This document shows positions 6,280-8,222 of a DNA stretch of 8,222 bases, piece after piece. Both the position numbers and the translations under genes were made by a program. Under the pieces are notes generated by a model, which worked only from the letters and a program-made list of their open reading frames with translations, had not been told where the DNA came from and did not search any database. The stretch's first letter is position 1. Every line of letters begins with the position of its first letter. The DNA is from Beijerinckiaceae bacterium (GTDB taxonomy: Bacteria > Pseudomonadota > Alphaproteobacteria > Rhizobiales > Beijerinckiaceae), in the NCBI GenBank assembly GCA_947456315.1, contig CANGRU010000059.1, positions 1 to 8,222 of the forward strand. Direction: 5' to 3'.

Positions 6280-7074
6280 TTTCTTGTAGATGTTGGGCGC
6301 ATAGGATTCAAACGCCTCGCGGAAAGCCGCGTGCGGGCGCTCGGCATTGCCGAAAATCAGAAAGCCGCCCGGCAAGACATGCTGTGCCAGCATGTTGATG
6401 ACCTGCGTGCGTGTGTCTTCATCGAAATAGACCAAAACATTTCGGCAAAAGATGATGTCGAATTGGCCGATGTCGGCGCGTCCCGACATCAGGTTGATCT
6501 GTTCATATGTGACTTTGCTTCGCACAGCAGGTTCGATACGCCACATATTCCCTTCGGGCAAAAAGAACTTCTGACGATCACTGTCCGGCAGGCCGCGATC
6601 CATTTCAAAGCTTGTATAGAGCCCCTCACGCGCGCGCTGGAGCGCGTCGGAGGAAATGTCCGAGCCCAGAATGCGGGACTGGATCGACTTGCCGGCCAGC
6701 TCCATCTTCTTCAGGCACAGTGCGATGGAGTAGGGCTCTTGCCCCGTGGAGCAGGCGGCTGACCAAATGCGCACAAGTGCATTTTGCGAACGCCGTTCCG
6801 TAATCTCGGGCAGGATTTTGTCTTGCAGATTGTTAAAAACCGTTGTGTCACGAAACCAATAGGTCTCGTTTGTGGTCACAGCATCAATGAAGGCGCGCTC
6901 TGCAACACCTTTGGGGTCTTGCCGGATGAGAGTCCATAATTCACGCAAGCTGGACAGCTTCAGCTGGCGCAAGACAGGGGCGAGGCGTGATGTCAGGAGA
7001 TAGTCTTTTTCCCGACTGATCAGAATTCCATACGCATCGCGAAGGAAGCTGCGCAATTCTTCAATCGAATCCAT
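6271..7074 (-). CDS. cheR: CheR-type chemoreceptor glutamate methyltransferase
   Basis: It transfers a methyl group from S-adenosylmethionine to glutamates on the cytoplasmic part of chemoreceptors, working against CheB in adaptation. It has 267 residues, the full length for the family. An N-terminal helical domain (about 1-65) precedes the hallmark TTNETYWFRD (67-76). The SAM-binding domain follows: RIWSAACSTGQEPYSIA (102-118), LGSDISSDALQRA (136-148) with the acidic D139, FDIIFCRNVLVYFD (205-218), and the late strand LPGGFLIFG (234-242). There is no visible C-terminal pentapeptide-binding or TPR extension. The ATG is three bases after the cheB stop, with GGTGG about ten bases upstream inside the cheB end, so translation is probably coupled. 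It is the last gene of an apparent K+ channel-cheB-cheR operon, and its stop lies inside the end of the opposing mscS gene. Confidence 0.95.
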   Translation of the reverse strand: MDSIEELRSFLRDAYGILISREKDYLLTSRLAPVLRQLKLSSLRELWTLIRQDPKGVAERAFIDAVTTNETYWFRDTTVFNNLQDKILPEITERRSQNALVRIWSAACSTGQEPYSIALCLKKMELAGKSIQSRILGSDISSDALQRAREGLYTSFEMDRGLPDSDRQKFFLPEGNMWRIEPAVRSKVTYEQINLMSGRADIGQFDIIFCRNVLVYFDEDTRTQVINMLAQHVLPGGFLIFGNAERPHAAFREAFESYAPNIYKKSG

Positions 7075-7077
7075 AGA

Positions 7078-7701
7078 TCAGCGTCCACCAAAGATTTTGA
7101 CAATGGACTCGCCGATGATCCCCAGCGGCAACACCGCGTCGCATAGGCCTGCTTCTGTGACAGCCCGCGGCATGCCCCAGACGGCAGATGATGCGCGATC
7201 TTGTGCAATGACGCGCCCACCTTTGGCTTTAATCTCCACGCAGCCCTCAAGGCCATCACGCCCCATGCCTGTGAGGATGACAGCCAGACTGCGTGCACCA
7301 AAATGTTTGGCAACCGAGCGCAACATCGGATTGACCGAGGGTTTGCAGTAATTTTCTGCCGGCCCGTCATCCAGTCTGCAAAAGGCGCCAGCAGCTCTGT
7401 TGATCAGGGTCAGATGTACGCCGGCGGGTGCGAGATAGGCCTGACCCGGATGCAAGACCAAGTCGTTCTTGGCTTCGTGAACGGGCGCGCCATAGGCTTG
7501 TGTCAGTGTCTCGGCAAGGCCAGCGCTGAAGCCCTGCGCAATATGTTGTGTGATCACAATGGGAACTTCAATGCGGCCCGCCAGCGACTTCAGCAGCTGG
7601 ACCAGTGCGATCGGGCCACCTGTCGAACTGCCGATCGCCAGAATGAGCGGGCTTGCTTGCGCAGCCCGCGTCACTCCGTCCTTCTGTTCGGAATCGGTCA
7701 T
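7078..7701 (-). CDS. cheB: CheB-type methylesterase, stand-alone catalytic domain
   Basis: It removes methyl groups from chemoreceptor glutamates and, in canonical CheB, deamidates receptor glutamines. The 207-residue protein is the catalytic domain only. The Ser-His-Asp triad is seen as S26 in AIGSSTGGP, H53 in VITQHIAQGF and D149 in LTGMGRDG. Further family motifs are AKNDLVLHPGQAYLAPAG (77-94), KPSVNPMLRSVA (120-131) and WGMPRAV (175-181). Canonical CheB has an N-terminal receiver domain of about 120 residues whose phosphorylation by CheA relieves inhibition. Here there is no room for one: the ATG at 7701 overlaps the stop of the upstream channel gene as ATGA. Activity must therefore be constitutive or controlled another way (inference). 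The ATGA overlap and the three-base gap to cheR indicate one tightly coupled operon. Non-chemotactic roles are possible for such stand-alone domains. Confidence 0.93.
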   Translation of the reverse strand: MTDSEQKDGVTRAAQASPLILAIGSSTGGPIALVQLLKSLAGRIEVPIVITQHIAQGFSAGLAETLTQAYGAPVHEAKNDLVLHPGQAYLAPAGVHLTLINRAAGAFCRLDDGPAENYCKPSVNPMLRSVAKHFGARSLAVILTGMGRDGLEGCVEIKAKGGRVIAQDRASSAVWGMPRAVTEAGLCDAVLPLGIIGESIVKIFGGR

Positions 7702-8222
7702 GACTTCTTGCTGTCATCGCGTGTATCAACGAAATCGACAGCCAGGAAAGCCATGACAACGGATTTGTCGTGTGGCGAGAGTTCCTTGATGCGATTGACA
7801 ATGTCTTCGAGCGTTTCATGCGAACGGAACGAGAGCACCATGCCATCACTGGTTTCGGATGTGCGCACGACACCCAGAGCAGAAAACTCGTCAGACTCGA
7901 ACTTCTTTTCGCGTTCGGCACTGAGGCCAAGGGCGCGGGCTTCACGATCCAACTCGTCCTGCTGCTCTTTCGAAATGTAGCCGGAAGCGGCTGTCTCTGC
8001 GACCAGTTCCTGGAATTGCGCTTTTTGTTGACGCAGCTTTTCAGTAAAGCCGGTCGCCAAAATGCCGGTCGGGAGCGCGATCATGCCCAGACCCACGCAA
8101 GCCATGACCATGGTGAGTGCTTGGCCAAGTGGCGTCACAGGATAAATATCTCCATAGCCGATACTTGTCAGCGTCACGATGGCCCAATACATGGCCTGCG
8201 GAATGCTCGAGAACTTGTCAGG
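7698..8222 (-). CDS. Pore-loop potassium channel (5' end outside window)
   Basis: The visible 174 residues are the C-terminal part of a K+ channel of the voltage-gated-like, tetrameric type. The frame is open to the right edge (reading PDKFSSIPQA before the first visible ATG at 8192), so that ATG is internal. The pore helix FSSIPQAMYWAIVTLTSIGYGD contains the selectivity filter TSIGYGD (visible residues 19-25), followed by the inner helix LGQALTMVMACVGLGMIALPTGILATGF. Whether an S1-S4 voltage sensor lies upstream cannot be seen. After the inner helix come about 115 cytoplasmic residues: a charged helix (EKLRQQKAQFQELVAE), a short acidic helical segment (ISKEQQDELDREARALGL), and a tail with ETSDGMVLSFRSHETLEDIV that I do not recognise as RCK or a cyclic-nucleotide domain. 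The stop overlaps the cheB start as ATGA, so channel and CheB are probably made together. Confidence 0.92.
   Translation of the reverse strand, partial: PDKFSSIPQAMYWAIVTLTSIGYGDIYPVTPLGQALTMVMACVGLGMIALPTGILATGFTEKLRQQKAQFQELVAETAASGYISKEQQDELDREARALGLSAEREKKFESDEFSALGVVRTSETSDGMVLSFRSHETLEDIVNRIKELSPHDKSVVMAFLAVDFVDTRDDSKKS

Noticed and set aside
6318..6331. GC hairpin CGCGG-AAAG-CCGCG just after the mscS stop
   Set aside because: The stem is only five base pairs, no T tract follows on either strand, and it lies within cheR coding sequence, so I do not call it a terminator.
7201..7980. 259-codon plus-strand open frame opposite cheB and the channel
   Set aside because: It spans the ATGA junction of two real minus-strand genes, has a low-complexity Arg/Ser/Cys-rich translation, and lacks a ribosome site.

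Overview
The window is a stretch of bacterial chromosome, almost certainly from an alphaproteobacterium and most likely from the Hyphomicrobiales. The evidence is the alphaproteobacterial style of ribosomal protein S4, an Omp25/31-like small outer-membrane barrel typical of rhizobia and brucellae, and the mildly GC-rich, codon-biased coding sequence. I see no tRNA, rRNA, CRISPR array, insertion sequence or phage gene.

Layout. (1) Positions 1-503 hold the 3' part of rpsD (ribosomal protein S4), closed by a tandem stop and a strong hairpin terminator. (2) Positions 777-1703 hold an orphan ATP-grasp ligase whose base composition looks more AT-rich than its neighbours. It faces an outer-membrane barrel gene on the minus strand (2446-1754), and the two share a bidirectional terminator. 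(3) About 450 bases with no supported gene separate the divergent barrel gene and the next gene, and carry palindromes that may be regulatory. (4) Positions 2912-3625 encode a beta-class carbonic anhydrase with a twin-arginine signal, so probably periplasmic, followed by a terminator with a UUCG tetraloop. (5) Positions 3766-6279 hold an APC-family amino acid/amine permease and, 27 bases later, an MscS-type mechanosensitive channel. These are probably co-transcribed. (6) On the minus strand, running in from the right edge, an apparent operon encodes a pore-loop potassium channel (5' end outside the window), a CheB methylesterase without a receiver domain, and a CheR methyltransferase. The channel and cheB overlap by four bases (ATGA); cheB and cheR are three bases apart.

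How the genes may work together. Much of the window concerns the cell envelope: an outer-membrane barrel, a periplasmic CO2/bicarbonate enzyme, an inner-membrane permease, an osmotic safety valve and a K+ channel. The most interesting unit is the channel-cheB-cheR operon, because it couples an ion channel to the enzymes that set chemoreceptor methylation, with no other chemotaxis gene visible. No wholly new defence or mobile system is evident; most of the window looks like ordinary chromosome with a few unusual arrangements.
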